NCBI GenBank assembly: GCA_027605045.1
Contig: JAQFWX010000020.1
Coordinates: forward strand, 620,001-684,000
Length of the DNA stretch: 64,000 nucleotides
Direction: 5' to 3'
Origin: Phallus indusiatus
Lineage: Eukaryota > Basidiomycota > Agaricomycetes > Phallales > Phallaceae
Under the pieces are notes generated by a model. That model was not told where the DNA came from. It did no database searches and saw nothing but the letters and a program-made list of their open reading frames with translations. Position numbers and translations under genes: made by a program. Below are positions 12,333 to 24,599 of this stretch, piece after piece (position 1 is the first letter of the stretch; each line of letters starts with the position of its first letter).

Positions 12333-13233
12333 GATATTCAATAAAAGACTGATTAAACGCGAGATGAGACTAAAAGCAAGAGGAGACGACTTTGATCAGG
12401 ATCCAAAACTATGTACAACACCATGCTTTATATGTTGCGCTGTTTCAAATGAAGTCAGGGTTACTGCCATTGATGCCATCCACAAGCCAATAAGGATGCG
12501 AGCGGATGTCAAATGACTCCAAGGGTAGCAGCAAAGCCAAGAAATCGTGAAGCGATCGAGTCGAAAGCCATCTCCGATGGAACAGGCACATGCACATGCA
12601 CCCACCGGGAAGTTCTCCTCGATAACACTAGGTATAAACTGCGAAAGGGAAACATGATTTGAAGGAATAAATGTTTCCAAGATCATAACATTCTGCAAAT
12701 ATACTATGTATGTATGTTGTCAGCGGCCAAAGACAACCTAGAAGCTGAACAGACCTTGGCAGGGACACTAATCCTTTTTGCGACGAAAAAACTTCTTATG
12801 GGTTGCCAGAAGAACAATATGGACTGACGGAAAAAGTTTAAGGCTCAAGGTATTGTCTTGATGCGATGTTATGCGAATAGGAAGCCTCGACGATAGTTCG
12901 TTGACAAAACAACCAACATTTTGAGCTCTGCAAAAACGGTGTTGGACAGCGAGATGCACGGACCACTTTACATAAGCGTGCTTACATACCGCATCATTGC
13001 CGCCCAGGTCGCCAAAACAATCGCTAACTCAGCCTAACTGAACGATTATCATAATCACAATCAAAAATTTCAATTTGTGGTGCTCAAGTCATCGGCGCCG
13101 ATAAAGAGATCGTTTGAACATGTGCTGGCTTTTTTTTTTACTTGGGTCACCTTACACTTTCATCCAGTTTTCTTGCTCAAAGCTTCCCTCTGTCCTCGAC
13201 CCCTAGTGAACATAGAAGCTATTGTCCTATCTC
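12333..13233. other. Intergenic, nothing recognised
   Basis: Spacer between divergent genes. The last ~100 bases (TTTACTTGGGTCACC near 13138, then TTTTCTTGCTCAAAGC) resemble the upstream regions of the other F-box genes in the window, so the family promoter was duplicated with the gene. Confidence 0.5.
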
Positions 13234-14852
13234 ATGGAACTTGGAGATACGAAAAAGTACGTCGGACTTCTGTAAACCCAAGTGACATGTATAATAACAT
13301 ACATTTTAGAAAGAAAGACGAAGAAATGACTTCGAACCATAAATCCCAAACAAAACAGAAATTCCGCTATATCGCGTTGCGACTGAGCAATACCCACAAC
13401 TCAAAGCTTCCAATAAACAGGGTGACTCATGATATTCTCTACAACATTTTCGTTTTAGCCGTCCAAACTTCGTCTTATCCTCTATGCCCGGGAGCGACTG
13501 CCCTCAGAATCTCATCTGTTTGTCGTTATTGGAGAGAATGTGCCCTAGGATGGCCAATTTTATGGACGTATATCGAATTGCCTTACCCCCGTCCGATCTT
13601 GGATTTGTATCTAAGCCGATCCAGAGATGCTCCTCTCGCGCTCACATGGTCAAGAATGCGATTCGACAGTCTTCGCGATTTCATCTTGGTTTTATGGACA
13701 CTCTCCGACATTTTCTCCCGGTTACGCTCCTTAACTCTTCATATCAAATGGGATGAAATCAAATTTATTCAGCGCGCGTTCCAAAAGCTCAAATTCCCAC
13801 CGCTACGACTGCAACGTTTTGACGTTACAATAGTCGCAGTCTCCCTTGAAGATAGGGCGGAACCCGTTTTATTAATGGATTACGTGCCAATAGACTTCTC
13901 CTGTCTTCAAGAACTCGCGATGCATGGATGGCAGCTCCCGTGGTTTTCGCTTCCACCTAACAGGCTAACAAATCTCACACTTTCATATTTGAGCAACACA
14001 CCAAATCTATCTCAACTTCTTGTTTTTCTCTCCGATTGTCCCTTATTAAGCATTCTAGTGCTCAAGATTTCGAAGGAGAGTGAGAGATCATCACCTACTT
14101 CCTCGGTGACAACATCGTCGACAGAATTCTACAACCTCAAAGAACTTACATTGGAATCCAAGGGTACGGCAGCTTATTATTATATTCGAAAGTTCTCGGC
14201 CTGCATTCGAACTTCAAGACTGTCTCAGTTCCGAAGACATTATAAGGACTACGTTCCTCCACTTCCAAACACCACATATCATACCCCAGGTACTACGCCC
14301 TTCAGCATCTTCGAGACGATCCCACCGGGAACATTTCCTCAATTTGCAAGCCTTAATAATCTGTTTATAACGATTTCCGGTGATGGACGGTTTTCAATTT
14401 CTGCCGGATACGAACCCCCTCCCCCTTACGGACCGGTATACCCACTTGTCCTCATAGGACAAGCGTATACTCCGTTTGACTATTCCCCGATTATCAAATT
14501 AATCCGTTTTATGCCAAAATTAACACATCTAGGATTACATTTTTCAGCGTGGTCCATCTTCACTTCATTGTCAGCTACTGACATCCGCGCCATTTTCCCT
14601 TGTCTTCATACGCTAGCACTATTGGATTGCAATAAGATGGAAGCGCTGGATTCTCCATTAGCCTATTTGAGACTTGAAACTCTCGTTTTTGATAGGCTTG
14701 ACGAGATACCATCGCAAACTTTCTTGGACGCTATCTCAAACATTGGGCCCGAGAATTTGATAATGGAGGACTCGGACGCTGGTAATAAAGCTAGATATTC
14801 TGAACTTGCGGATACCTTGCTCCCTAAAGGTGTTCATGTCTGGATAGATTAA
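13234..14852 (+). CDS. F-box family protein, copy 1
   Basis: Exon 13234-13256 codes MELGDTKK, then an intron (GTACGT...TTTTAG), then exon 13310-14852; 521 residues in all. The first exon is shorter than that of its paralogs (which code MELYNDKLLPYL), because the ancestral start is lost and a downstream ATG of the same exon is used. A long frame also runs through from 13077 without splicing. After KDEEMTSNH comes the F-box (INRVTHDILYNIFVLAVQ ... ISSVCRYWRECALGWPILW), then leucine-rich segments (LRSLTLHI, LTHLGLHFSAWSIF, LHTLALLDC). F-box proteins bind Skp1 and choose substrates for SCF ubiquitin ligases; this role is family knowledge, the substrate unknown. Reading frame intact. Confidence 0.8.
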
Positions 14853-15428
14853 AATTGCTATGCACTTTTCTGTCTCCCGCTTACATACCTATGTAATTCA
14901 CAGAAGAAGAAATGCATTACTCACTGTCATCTGAGGACGGGTCGTACACCATTGTTTCCTGTAATATCAGGACATTTGAATAATGAGTATTATCATTTAT
15001 GCTAAAGTATAGCCATCAGCGTAACAAAGTTATCAACAATATTTGCTCTCAACCAGGCCCCAGGAAGAGCCCGAAGCAACCAACACAATGTAAATAACAT
15101 GGTACAAATATAAAACGAGAGGTGCAATCTCGTTGTAAACTTCTCGTTAGATAATTGTAAAGCCACATTTATGATTTCAATGTCGTTCGTCGTGATCATG
15201 AAGAACAAACAACCGATTTATTCGGAAACCTAATATTATTGTCGACATCGACATCAGGAACACTGTTTTTGTCTGGACTTTCGGAATTTGCCATGCGGCC
15301 GCGGTACCGTGGCATGTCGGAGCCGAAGAGTCACTCGCTAACAAGCCCAAATCCTTGAGCTCCTTCATGCGCAGTTTCAAGCTTCAAGGATCGATTAAGA
15401 CGACAGCATAACAATATTGAGCTCTATC
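14853..15428. other. Intergenic, nothing recognised
   Basis: Spacer between two tandem F-box genes. Small minus-strand frames look like noise. Confidence 0.45.
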
Positions 15429-17080
15429 ATGCTTGACGATGAGAGTAAGCGCTATACTCTTGCTTTGTGGGTTGACCGCACATCATAATGAACACATAAA
15501 GCCCAGTTTCGGATGCCCAAACAATAGCTCCCGCTTTCACTCCCATTACTATCCTCAATTCAGATTTACTTTTCAACATATTCATATTAGCGGTCCACAG
15601 TTCATCTCATCCTGGATCTACTGCTCTTGACATTTCGCAAGTCTGTCGTTATTGGAGGATTCGCGCCTTGGACTGCCACAGTTTATGGGGATTTATTGAA
15701 ATAAAATTCCCAAATCTAATGCGTTTGTTTCTCAAACGGTCTGGTCAGACTACTCCTCTTTCTCTTTCGTGGACCGATGGGAAACAAAAATCCTCGCTGT
15801 TCGAAAAGCGTCACATACGGAGAACACCATACGATCTCAATTTGAAACATTTCCGGTTAATGTCCATCTATATCATACCCCGATTGTGCTCTTTAACTCT
15901 ACATATCAACCAACATCAACTTGGTCAAATTCGAGACGTATTTTGCCCTGACCCTCAGTCGGATGCCAAACCTCTCCAAATACGATATTTGGATCTTCGT
16001 TTACATCCATTAATATTACGTTATACTGACGTTGAGTGGATCAGTAAATTACCTATTGATCCATCTTACCTTCGAGAACTTACACTTCGAGGATTGACGT
16101 TACCTTGGTCTGTGCCCCCAAATGACAAACTGACGCACTTCGCTCTTTTGTATCCACCTAAACCCCCAACGATCAAACGTATGATCACGTTTTTATCTCA
16201 CTGTCCCTGTTTGAACGAATTCTCGTTGGGTGTTCCGGATTTTGCGCCTCCATCACTATTCCAATTCACGATCCTGCGTCCGACGAATGCCGAACCAAAG
16301 TTTTCCAACATCAAGACACTTAGTTTGTCGCTGACCAGTGGGTCAGGCTATAAATTTATACGGCAACTATTAGATCACATCCCAGCCGCGGGTGCTGTAT
16401 CTTCGTTCAATCTAGCATATCGCGTTTACAAGCCGGTCGATGACTTGCCTAGGCTCATCTCATCTGGGGCCCTCTCATACTTTACCAATCACAACCATAT
16501 GCGTATATTATATCGTCCCAAATTCCAGTTCAATCTTTACTCTGCTCAGGGGCTACGCGAACTTGCTTTGTCGCCAGGGAACGACGACCATGGACAGCAT
16601 TTCACATTTGATATCTCATGCGCACTGCACCAACTGCCACACGATAAATTCAATTGGACCCTAATTCATCGTATAATGGAATTTATGCCCAAAATAACTC
16701 GTCTAGACTTGATTTATTCCGCATATGAAGTATTTACTCTGTGGCCCAGAGATCTCGACATTCGGGCTGTATTTCCTCATCTCACTACCCTGGGTTTGTC
16801 GAAACCTTACAAAAATTCCGCGTCGGATCTGCTCGATTATACCGATGTATTAAACTCCCTACACCCAGGCCTTGAATTTCAATTGCTCATTGTGGATCAA
16901 ATCCGAACAACATCTCATGAAGCTTTCGTGGATGCGATTTGCAGAAGGGGGGTTGAAGCTTTCAAAGCCGAACACTATGATCGTTCATATTACGATGAGA
17001 TCGTGTGCGCTTTGCGAAGAGCCAGAGTTACAGTTATATACGAGCGAATTCCAAAGTATGAAAGAATGACTAAAAACTAG
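15429..17080 (+). CDS. F-box family protein, copy 2 (divergent, shortened N-terminus)
   Basis: The second exon has an open frame from 15507 to the stop at 17080. It can be joined to a tiny first exon 15429-15444 (MLDDE + one base) through a 62-bp intron with GTAAGC donor and GCCCAG acceptor, giving 529 residues. The F-box is a variant: SDLLFNIFILAVH ... ISQVCRYWRIRALDCHSLW. It lacks the roughly 25 residues (LRLNNIHNSKLPINK) that precede the F-box in the paralogs. The C-terminal part keeps the family plan: ITRLDLIYSAYEVFTLW and FPHLTTLGLS. It is closest to the F-box relic at 24910-25250. Without the first exon there is no ATG before residue ~50 of the frame, so 5' decay is the alternative. Confidence 0.65.
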
Positions 17081-18770
17081 GAAAGAACGCGTTGGTATAT
17101 GTAAATAGTATTAGATGAAGTATTCATTTTCTCGAGCTCGTCACCGAATTGCCAATGCCTGAAAACCTACTATCATTAACCGGAGTCTATTGATACGTGC
17201 GCCTCAGGAGTGAACAGGAAGGAAAGGGAATCGGCGTTCATGTGTTCAGAGGGAAAAGTAAGAGAGAAACATGGTTGTTGTATTTTGTAAGCTAAGAGAA
17301 AGTTTTTATATACATGACTTGTGGGATTTCCGGGAAATTGGGATGGTGCTAGTGTGCAGTTTAAAGTGAATGGAAAATGTGAAAAAATCCAGAAAAATTG
17401 AATGCAAAAGGTACAAGGTAATTAAAATTTGCAAAAGATTGACGGAGCGGCGCATATACCGACCGCCGACTACACCAGTTGATGGACTAATTGTCTTGAT
17501 TCGATATGGATAGTTGTCCATGAATCAATGACGGCCCATCGCAGTTCGTGTTGAGCGGAGTTCAGTCTGATTAACGACATTATTCATGTTTAACGTCAAG
17601 AGAGTCAAATATATACGTATCCCAACGTAAATATGTAAAACGTGAGCACCAAGGAAGTTTAAATAGATAATATTACCCTTCATCTCTATAAAAACGGCTG
17701 CGCCGTGTGAGTAAGAAAAGTTTTATAAGAGCTCGGATATAATAAGCGTTAAATGGGTAATTCAAAAGTAGCCTTAAGGTAGTATGCAGGATGACATGGA
17801 CAACTGAAAAACTGAAGTTCGGCGCCAATAATACAGACATATTTAGCTGTGCTTCGAAAATATGCCGTCTGTCCAATTCTTTGTTTCTCGTGTTGTATGC
17901 TTTGAGACATCTAGGTGCTAGATCGCGTCTTTTTTTTCAGACGTTCTGCGTTTAATCGTAGCATGTGAAAAAGAGGTTACAAAGGTACGGTCTGAAAGTG
18001 ACAAGTCTTTTTATTTTTAAATGGTATGGTGCCAATGGTAGATCAAGATCAATTGAATTTATCCAGCTCTGGCGGCTCAGTTTCAACACCTTCACGAAGG
18101 TCGGAGTCCAGTGGCTAAATCCCATTCACGAAATAAACCACGGTCCAACAGGCAAGAAATTGATTCCCATATACCATTGAGTGACCCTATTATAACATTG
18201 AATATATTTTATTTTTGAATGGCAATATAATTTCTTAGTGTATTGATGTTTGCTGTCAAAACACGCTATATGTCATGTGAGGCTCATACACCATAATATA
18301 CGTTCATTCCCAAAATAATCTGCCATGTTGAACTTCTGCTATATGAGCTGTATATGTTAGCATTTTCTCGTTCTGAGTCAGAGAACTTTACGGGCGCACT
18401 CTGCATCGTCGTAATCGAGAGTATGAGGTGGTGTCTTAGAGGCGAATACGTTGGCTAAATGTCACTAAATTGACATAAACATTTAGAAATTAATACAAAT
18501 CGTCTTATTGATATTGGGCGAAGCAAAACTATTAAAGCTGAAAGATCCGCGACGATCGCAATTGCCACTAACAAATTCAAGTTCTGTGTGAAGTTCTGTG
18601 TGTGGCTTAGGCGAGAATCGAGACTACATCATCTGGAGGTTTCTTATTAATCACTCACAGTAAAGTATAAAAACACCACTAATTTGCCCTTCACTGGCTT
18701 TCCAGAACTCTCGTTCAATCGATCATTATATACTACCACGCACGTCTCCTTTCATCTGTTACAACTTACG
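17081..18770. other. Intergenic with a TATA box for the next gene
   Basis: 1.7 kb without a supportable gene. TATAAAAA at 18666-18673 is about 98 bp ahead of the VHL-beta gene start. A 71-codon frame at 17965-18180 includes VGVQWLN, faintly like the VHL domains downstream, but too weak to call. Confidence 0.5.
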
Positions 18771-19905
18771 ATGCCGTTTATAAAGGTCTCCTTCAAATCG
18801 GTCTATTTCTCTCACATTATTTCTCACACATGCACATTTTCAGCTCGACTCAGGAATGGAATTCCAATCAATTTTCGGTGATGATACTAGTCCGTCCAAA
18901 GGAATAAAAGCCATCCTCACAATCACCAATCATTTGAACGGCCCTGATGTCAAAGTTAATTTCCAAGGGGATTTGATCGCCACCGTTCAGTCTAATGACA
19001 AGATAAGAATACCGGCGACCATTGGGCAAACGTTTGATATTGCTATTCAAGGCGGCCACACCCAAATTGTGAAGGTGACAAAGAAAGACGAGTTTCTTGT
19101 TATCGATGCCGATAGTCTGAAGGCTTCAATTGAGAATCAGGTAGTTTACATATGATATATGCATGATAGAATCATTGCCAATGCCACTGATATTATTTAG
19201 GATCTTGCTACTAATAATGCGATTCGGGCAAGTCCAAATTTTTCTCTTTGTACATCGTTAGGCTCCTAAACAAATTATTCATTCAATAAGCTTTACCCTT
19301 TATCGGGAAATCGGAACATCGCTGGTCTCAAGTCCCTCAAAAGCGAGACAGTCGCATTCATCACATTCTACAATCTAACGGCACAAAGCGTGGATGTCAG
19401 TTGGATCAATTTCGCAGGTAACCGCCAGTTATACAAAACCCTCGGAACGTATGACAACTACCGGCAACAAACTTATGTCACTCACCCTTGGGAGATTATC
19501 ATCGGAGGCCGCTCTTCTGTGTTCCTCCCGACCGCTGGGATTGAATACTACGTGTTCATTGGTGCTACAGACAAGCCTGTCAGTCATTTCACAAAATTAA
19601 TCTTCGTTCGACATTATTTTGCTGATACCTTCGGTTAGACACTTGTTCCCCTTAGTGGATGTGGGGGCCTTAAATCACCACCTAGTGTCCTCGCAACGAC
19701 AGTCGAGTTCGTTAATAACAGTACCAACGATGCGAGTATCTTTTGGATCAATTTCGTAGGAGGGCTTAATTTCTACAAAACGGTCAAATCTGGAGAAAAA
19801 TATACCCAGAATACGTTCGTTGGCCATCTCTGGCAAGTAGTCGCCTCGAATGGGAGCAAGACTTGTTACGCGTCCATCGACTCTGATGCCAACGTTCTCA
19901 TATGA
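18771..19905 (+). CDS. Protein with two tandem VHL-beta domains
   Basis: Four exons, 18771-18785, 18844-19140, 19291-19578 and 19639-19905, join in phase 0 and give 288 residues. Residues 6-104 form an N-terminal beta-rich region I do not recognise. Two VHL beta domains follow. In domain 1 (about 122-175) W142 (SWINFAG), Y152 (LYKTL), T165, H169 and W171 (TYVTHPW) match human pVHL W88, Y98, S111, H115 and W117 with identical spacing. Domain 2 (about 219-270) has W236 (FWINFVG), Y246, T259, H263 and W265 (TFVGHLW), again with identical spacing. In human pVHL these residues form the hydroxyproline pocket. No elongin-binding alpha domain follows either copy. The first intron donor (GTCTCC) is weak, so the start may instead be Met at 18856. 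Repeated PLSG...GLKS before each domain shows they arose by duplication. Confidence 0.78.
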
Positions 19906-20637
19906 GTGCTAGGCAAAGATATCTAGTTTTAAGGGTTTGCATAACTTCAATAAGAGATATTTCTATGTCTATTTCCACGATGAAATGCTGTTTGTACGAA
20001 TTTCTTGTTTAACGGCAATATGATGGAGCGTAGGCTCTGTGTTGTTTGAATTATTACATATGACCGGGGTCATCTGTTCGTCGTGTTCCGATGATATATA
20101 TACATATAATCAAGCAAAAGAGAAAGTGTTTACAAAGATCCAGCGCACTTCAAATCCCGTGAGAATAATTGAGACTTGCAAAGTGAGGAGAAGAAAACAT
20201 TCCCGAGGAAATTGTTTCGGAAATAACAAACGTTGCAATCTTTTGAAGAGATTAGTACGTGTAGTTTTCGAAGAGGTCATAGGGATGATCGATGAAGATT
20301 CGTCGGGGTCCTTCTTCGGAAGTGAGACACGTTATACGTTCGAATGTAACTATGTAAGTGGAAAACTCCGGCTTTCATAATTTCACAACTCTTGCTTATG
20401 AAAAGCTTAAAAAAACCCACGAGCGAAAAGTATACAAACAGCGGTAAATGTCTATTGATGGTGTTTCGGGCGCTGCTACAGGTGTGTCGTCAACGCTCAA
20501 CAACAGCCGATAAGTTCGCAAATGCAGGAGTACTACGCTGAATTATAGTAGCAGCGACGATCGTCTATTCATATGAAGAAAAAAAGAACGATTCCAGTTG
20601 TGAGGATGGATTTGAAGCAGAAAAGACACATTAGGTT
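19906..20637. other. Intergenic, convergent genes
   Basis: Spacer between the 3' ends of the VHL-beta gene and an F-box gene. A 113-codon plus-strand frame (20039-20380) has no recognisable domain, signal peptide or splice support and is not called. Confidence 0.4.
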
Positions 20638-22443
20638 TTATTCGAAACAGACACGAATACCTTTTGTAAGTAAGACATTGATAAATCCAGAATCTCTAGC
20701 TTCATCATAGTTTCTTTTCTGTACTATCAAAACCTTGACTCTAATTTTCAGAACCGCGTCTAGAAAAGAATTATCATCGGAGGATATCCCTTCAAATGTG
20801 TCCAGAATGAGAGTTTCGGGTTTCAAGTACCCTAGCAGTGGTGAATTCAGCAGTTTTGTCTTCTGGCAATCCGATAACTCTAATGTATGAAGGCAAGGAA
20901 AAAGGGTGCGAATCTCAGTATCTGACATAGATGTGAAAATAGACCACGCCGAGGGACATAAACTGAGATGCGTTAGTTTGGGCATGGCGCGGATTAACTC
21001 GATTATCGGGGAATGGTCGAACTTCAAGTTGAGTGTCCCGTATATTTCTCCTGAGATATCCAGCGGGTTGTACGCGGAAGAACGCCCATATCCTGCACAG
21101 ATCTTGAATCCACGATATTTAGGCAGGTTCATGGATAGATAGCTGAGGCCTGCAAACTGAGGTGAAGACTGTGTCCCGGACGGAATCGATTCAAAGATGT
21201 TAAAAGGTGTAGTAAAATGAGGGAGTGGGGAGTTGTACGAAAGGCTTGGGTCGTTGCGATATGAAACTATGTAAGCGTAGTCACCGCAATACCTTCGTAG
21301 CTGGGTCACATCTGGAGCGCAAACCCAGGCCGAAAATTCTCGGATATAATGGTAGCCCTTTCTCCCGTGGGTATTCAATACGAGATTTTTGAGGTTATGG
21401 AAGTTTAGTTGGGCGATTGGTAACCCGTTTATCGACAACGTTGCTGCTACCGCGAAATCAGGTGGCTCTTCCTCATCATCCACCACGATATCCTCCTCTT
21501 CTTCTTCCTCCTCGTCATCGTCATCCCTATCGTCGTCTTCGTCACAATCAGCATAGGGATTCAACATGTTGAGCTCTAGGTCTTTCAAAAGAGGACATGT
21601 TGAGAGAAAAACGAGAAGTTTGGATAGGTCCGGGTATTTGAATTGATATGTGAGTGAGAGATGTGTTAATCGATTAGAGGGAAGCGAGAGCCAAGGTAAA
21701 TGTAATTCGCGCATTTTAAGTTCACGTAGACGAGAGATGTCTACTGGCAAGTAATCTGTTAGTATTATTGGTCCGACGCGATCATAGACCTCAGCGGAGC
21801 CTTTGAGCATTAAACTGTGTAAACACTGTAGTTGTAACGGTGCAGACTTCGATGTTTTTAAGATGCGTCGAATGATATCGATGTCGTTATTGAAAAGATG
21901 AAGTGTTAGAGATGATGACCGGGAAAAAATGTATGGAATGGTTGATGTGACCATGTGGAAATCGCGAATGAAGTTGAGTCGTTGGCTTGACCATCTCGTT
22001 GCAAAAGGAACATCCCTGGTCCGGGTCATGAACAGATCTAGCATCGGACGGGGGTAGAGCAAATCGATAAACGACCACAAAGTTGACCATTCTAAAGCGC
22101 ATGTTCTCCAATGACGACAGACAGATGAAATTCTGATAGCAGTCGTTCCCGGTGGTATGAGAGGAGGCGAGGTTTGGACCGCTAACACGAAAATATTGTG
22201 AAGGATGTCTGGAACCACTTTGTTGATTGGAAGCCTGGAGTTGTGGATGCTGTTCAGTCGCAACATGATAGAGTTGAGTCTCTGCTTTGTTTGGGCTATA
22301 GTGTCCGAGGTTATTTTGTCGTTGTGCGTACTGTAAACATGTTATCAATAGAAAATAAATGGTATCACAGAAGTTCAAACTTGCTCTAGGGCATTTTCAA
22401 GCCCCATGAGGTGAAATAAGAATGTGTCATTGTAAAACTCCAT
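20638..22443 (-). CDS. F-box family protein, copy 3
   Basis: Exon 22443-22385 codes MEFYNDTFLFHLMGLENAL. An intron with a GC donor (GA|GCAAGT ... TTACAG) leads to exon 22330-20638; total 583 residues, intact frame. The N-terminus THNDKITSDTIAQTKQRL is followed by the F-box (INKVVPDILHNIFVLAVQ ... ISSVCRHWRTCALEWSTLW) and leucine-rich segments (LSLTYQ, LTHLSLCPSAWSIF, LHTLELSDCQ). There is an acidic insert of about 35 Asp/Glu around plus-strand 21478-21545, coded by GAx repeats. Its upstream ~100 bp and its GC-AG intron match the plus-strand copy at 32499, so the two are sister copies now in opposite orientation. Predicted SCF substrate receptor. Confidence 0.85.
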
Positions 22444-23027
22444 GAATAATACTGAATCGCGGCTAGCGGGAAATGAAGGCAACCTTGAGTTTAAAAAGCC
22501 CAAAATAATTCATAAACCCTGAAGAAAATAAGCAAGAAGCACGTACGTATACTCGAACTCGTGTTGTTTTCACTTTTTGGGTATCAACAGACGAGATTTG
22601 CTGAAGAAAAAAAGAACCTCAGATTTGTCGCATCGCGTCAGTGACAGTGACAGAAAGGAACTTCGGTCGGCAATCGGCAAATAGCCCGGCATAAAGCCGA
22701 TATACAGCTGACACCTTGAATCGCAGAATCTTGGCTGCAAATTGCCTAAGGTTTCTGCTTCATTATATGATGCCTAGTATGCACAGATACTAGCAGTGGA
22801 GAAAGCGATCTACCATATAAACAGATACGCACGCGATATAGGTCAAATTCGCGCGGGCTTAGCTTTTTTATTCACAGGAATGATCGCATCCGCTTTGTTC
22901 TGTATGTATCATAATGCACATTTGGCGTTCAAAATTTGGACGTACATACGTTGTTTTTACATTATTTATCTTAGAATAACACTTGAATATGAAAAATAAA
23001 ATGTTTTTCCCGAATGAAACTAAAAGT
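22444..23027. other. Intergenic; upstream part is the promoter of F-box copy 3
   Basis: On the minus strand the bases next to the F-box start are close to those upstream of 32499 (shared CATTTCC-GCTAGC-GCGATT block just before the ATG). Nothing else recognised. Confidence 0.45.
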
Positions 23028-24599
23028 TCAAAGTTCATCTTCTGATACCACGACGAGTGTTTTACCCGTGTTCTTGCCATGCAAAAGGTCGACAAATGCC
23101 TGCGGAGCTTTCTCCAACCCGTATACAATATCCTCTTTGGTCTTTATCTTTCCCGAGGCTATGAGGGCTGGGACTTCTTGCAGGAAGCTAGGGAGCCACT
23201 TCCCGAGAAGATCGTAAGCCAATATACCGAAGAACTGCAATCGTTTCTTGAAAATCCAGTGTAGATTCTTGAATGCAGAGTATTAAATGTTTGAAAATGT
23301 CTGAGAATAAATAGACGGACCTTGACGCCATACTTCTCTTGGTCGTTGTATTCGGAAATGTACCCGCAAACCTTGAGGACTCTGGTCGGAAGAATGGTCC
23401 TATAGGTGGACAAGCTTAACTCACAATGATTTTGGCGCGAACACGGCAATGCTCTATGGCTGCTTCCAAAGTAGATCCACCAACTAAATATGTACAAGAT
23501 TATTCTTTATGTTCTGAAGCTAGCGAAATATCACTTGCCGTTATCCCAGTAGATATCAAGAGGTCCTTCCTTCTCCAGGACATCGTTAACTGAAGTTGTT
23601 TTATAGTTGAAGGCGACGTTAACTCCTATCTCTTTCGAAAGATAATCAACTTTTTCGTCAGACCCGGTCGATGCTATAACCTTAAGTCCAGCGAGTTTTG
23701 CGAGTTGCACAACCATTCTGATACCGACCCGGCCGAGACGTTATTATTGCAAAACACATATGAACAAGAAGTCAACTTACAGCCCCACTGCCCCCGCGCC
23801 AGTTGAAACGTAAATAGTTTGACCCTGCCAAACAGGTGAGTCAGATTAAGTGTAGCGTCGAGAGAAGATAATTAAGATGTATACGGGTTTCCAGTCGGGC
23901 ACATGCTCTTTCAAACTAACATACGCCGTCATGCCAGGACCTCCAAGCGATGCGGCCCATGTAGTCAATGAAATTCCAGGGACTTTCTGGATTTTGATTG
24001 ATCCATAGTTCACAACAGCATCGATGTCGGTCGTATAATCAGGCCATTGGCCAGGTTCTGCAACTTTCGCATGTTCCCAAGGAATCACATAATACAATTT
24101 CCAAGCTGAATAAAAACGTTAAAGGGAAGTTGAGATAAAGAAGTGAGTAAAAATCTTACGAAGAACGGCGAAAATGTAATCTCCTGGGGAGTATTTCGGA
24201 TCTTCCGATCGCAATACTTTGCTAATACCATAGCCGACTACTCTAATGTTTCGGTAAAAAAGGATCACTCTCTCAACTTGAGTTGATTTTTTTCAAACGA
24301 CGCACGCATAACCAAGGCGCATTGGAGTGGTGTAACTGGGTTTTTTTGGGTCCCTTTGAAGAATAGGTTTCTCAGTTTATCATTGTTTCAATACCGGTTC
24401 GAGATATCACTTACCTGAGGCGTTCTCTAAGCCAAGGCTCGGGAGATATCACTATGGTTTTGCTTAGGAATCCCCCATTAAGTGGTACGGTATCAAGGTC
24501 TATAGTTTCAGACGTGTCGTATACGAGGTCCTTCCCAGGGACCGGATAACCTTGCGGGATAGATTTGTATAAAATCTGCGGATTCGCTATTGGTGCCAT
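23028..24599 (-). CDS. MDR-family NADP-dependent oxidoreductase, copy A
   Basis: Medium-chain dehydrogenase/reductase of the leukotriene-B4 12-hydroxydehydrogenase / alkenal reductase type, with no zinc ligands seen. It starts MAPIANPQILYKSIPQGYPV at 24599 and has about eight exons. Joins include R|DPKKPSYTTPMRLGY and A|VVGYGISKVLRSEDPKY. The catalytic-domain piece GGPGMTAYVSLKEH is followed by a Rossmann motif, STGAGAVG, and MVVQLAKLAGLKVIASTGS. Later parts are GPLDIYWDN, VCGYISEYNDQ and the C-terminus EDIVYGLEKAPQAFVDLLHG, KTLVVVSEDEL. Frame intact, about 345 residues. Family enzymes reduce alpha,beta-unsaturated carbonyls with NADPH in the cytosol; the substrate here is unknown. The divergent paralog at 26200 keeps the same intron positions where compared, so the pair arose by an inverted duplication. 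Confidence 0.85.

Noticed and set aside
17965..18180. Possible VHL-beta relic (SIEFIQ ... VGVQWLN)
   Set aside because: Only one short motif resembles the domain; spacing of the other key residues is not kept and nucleotide similarity to 19291-19905 is weak.
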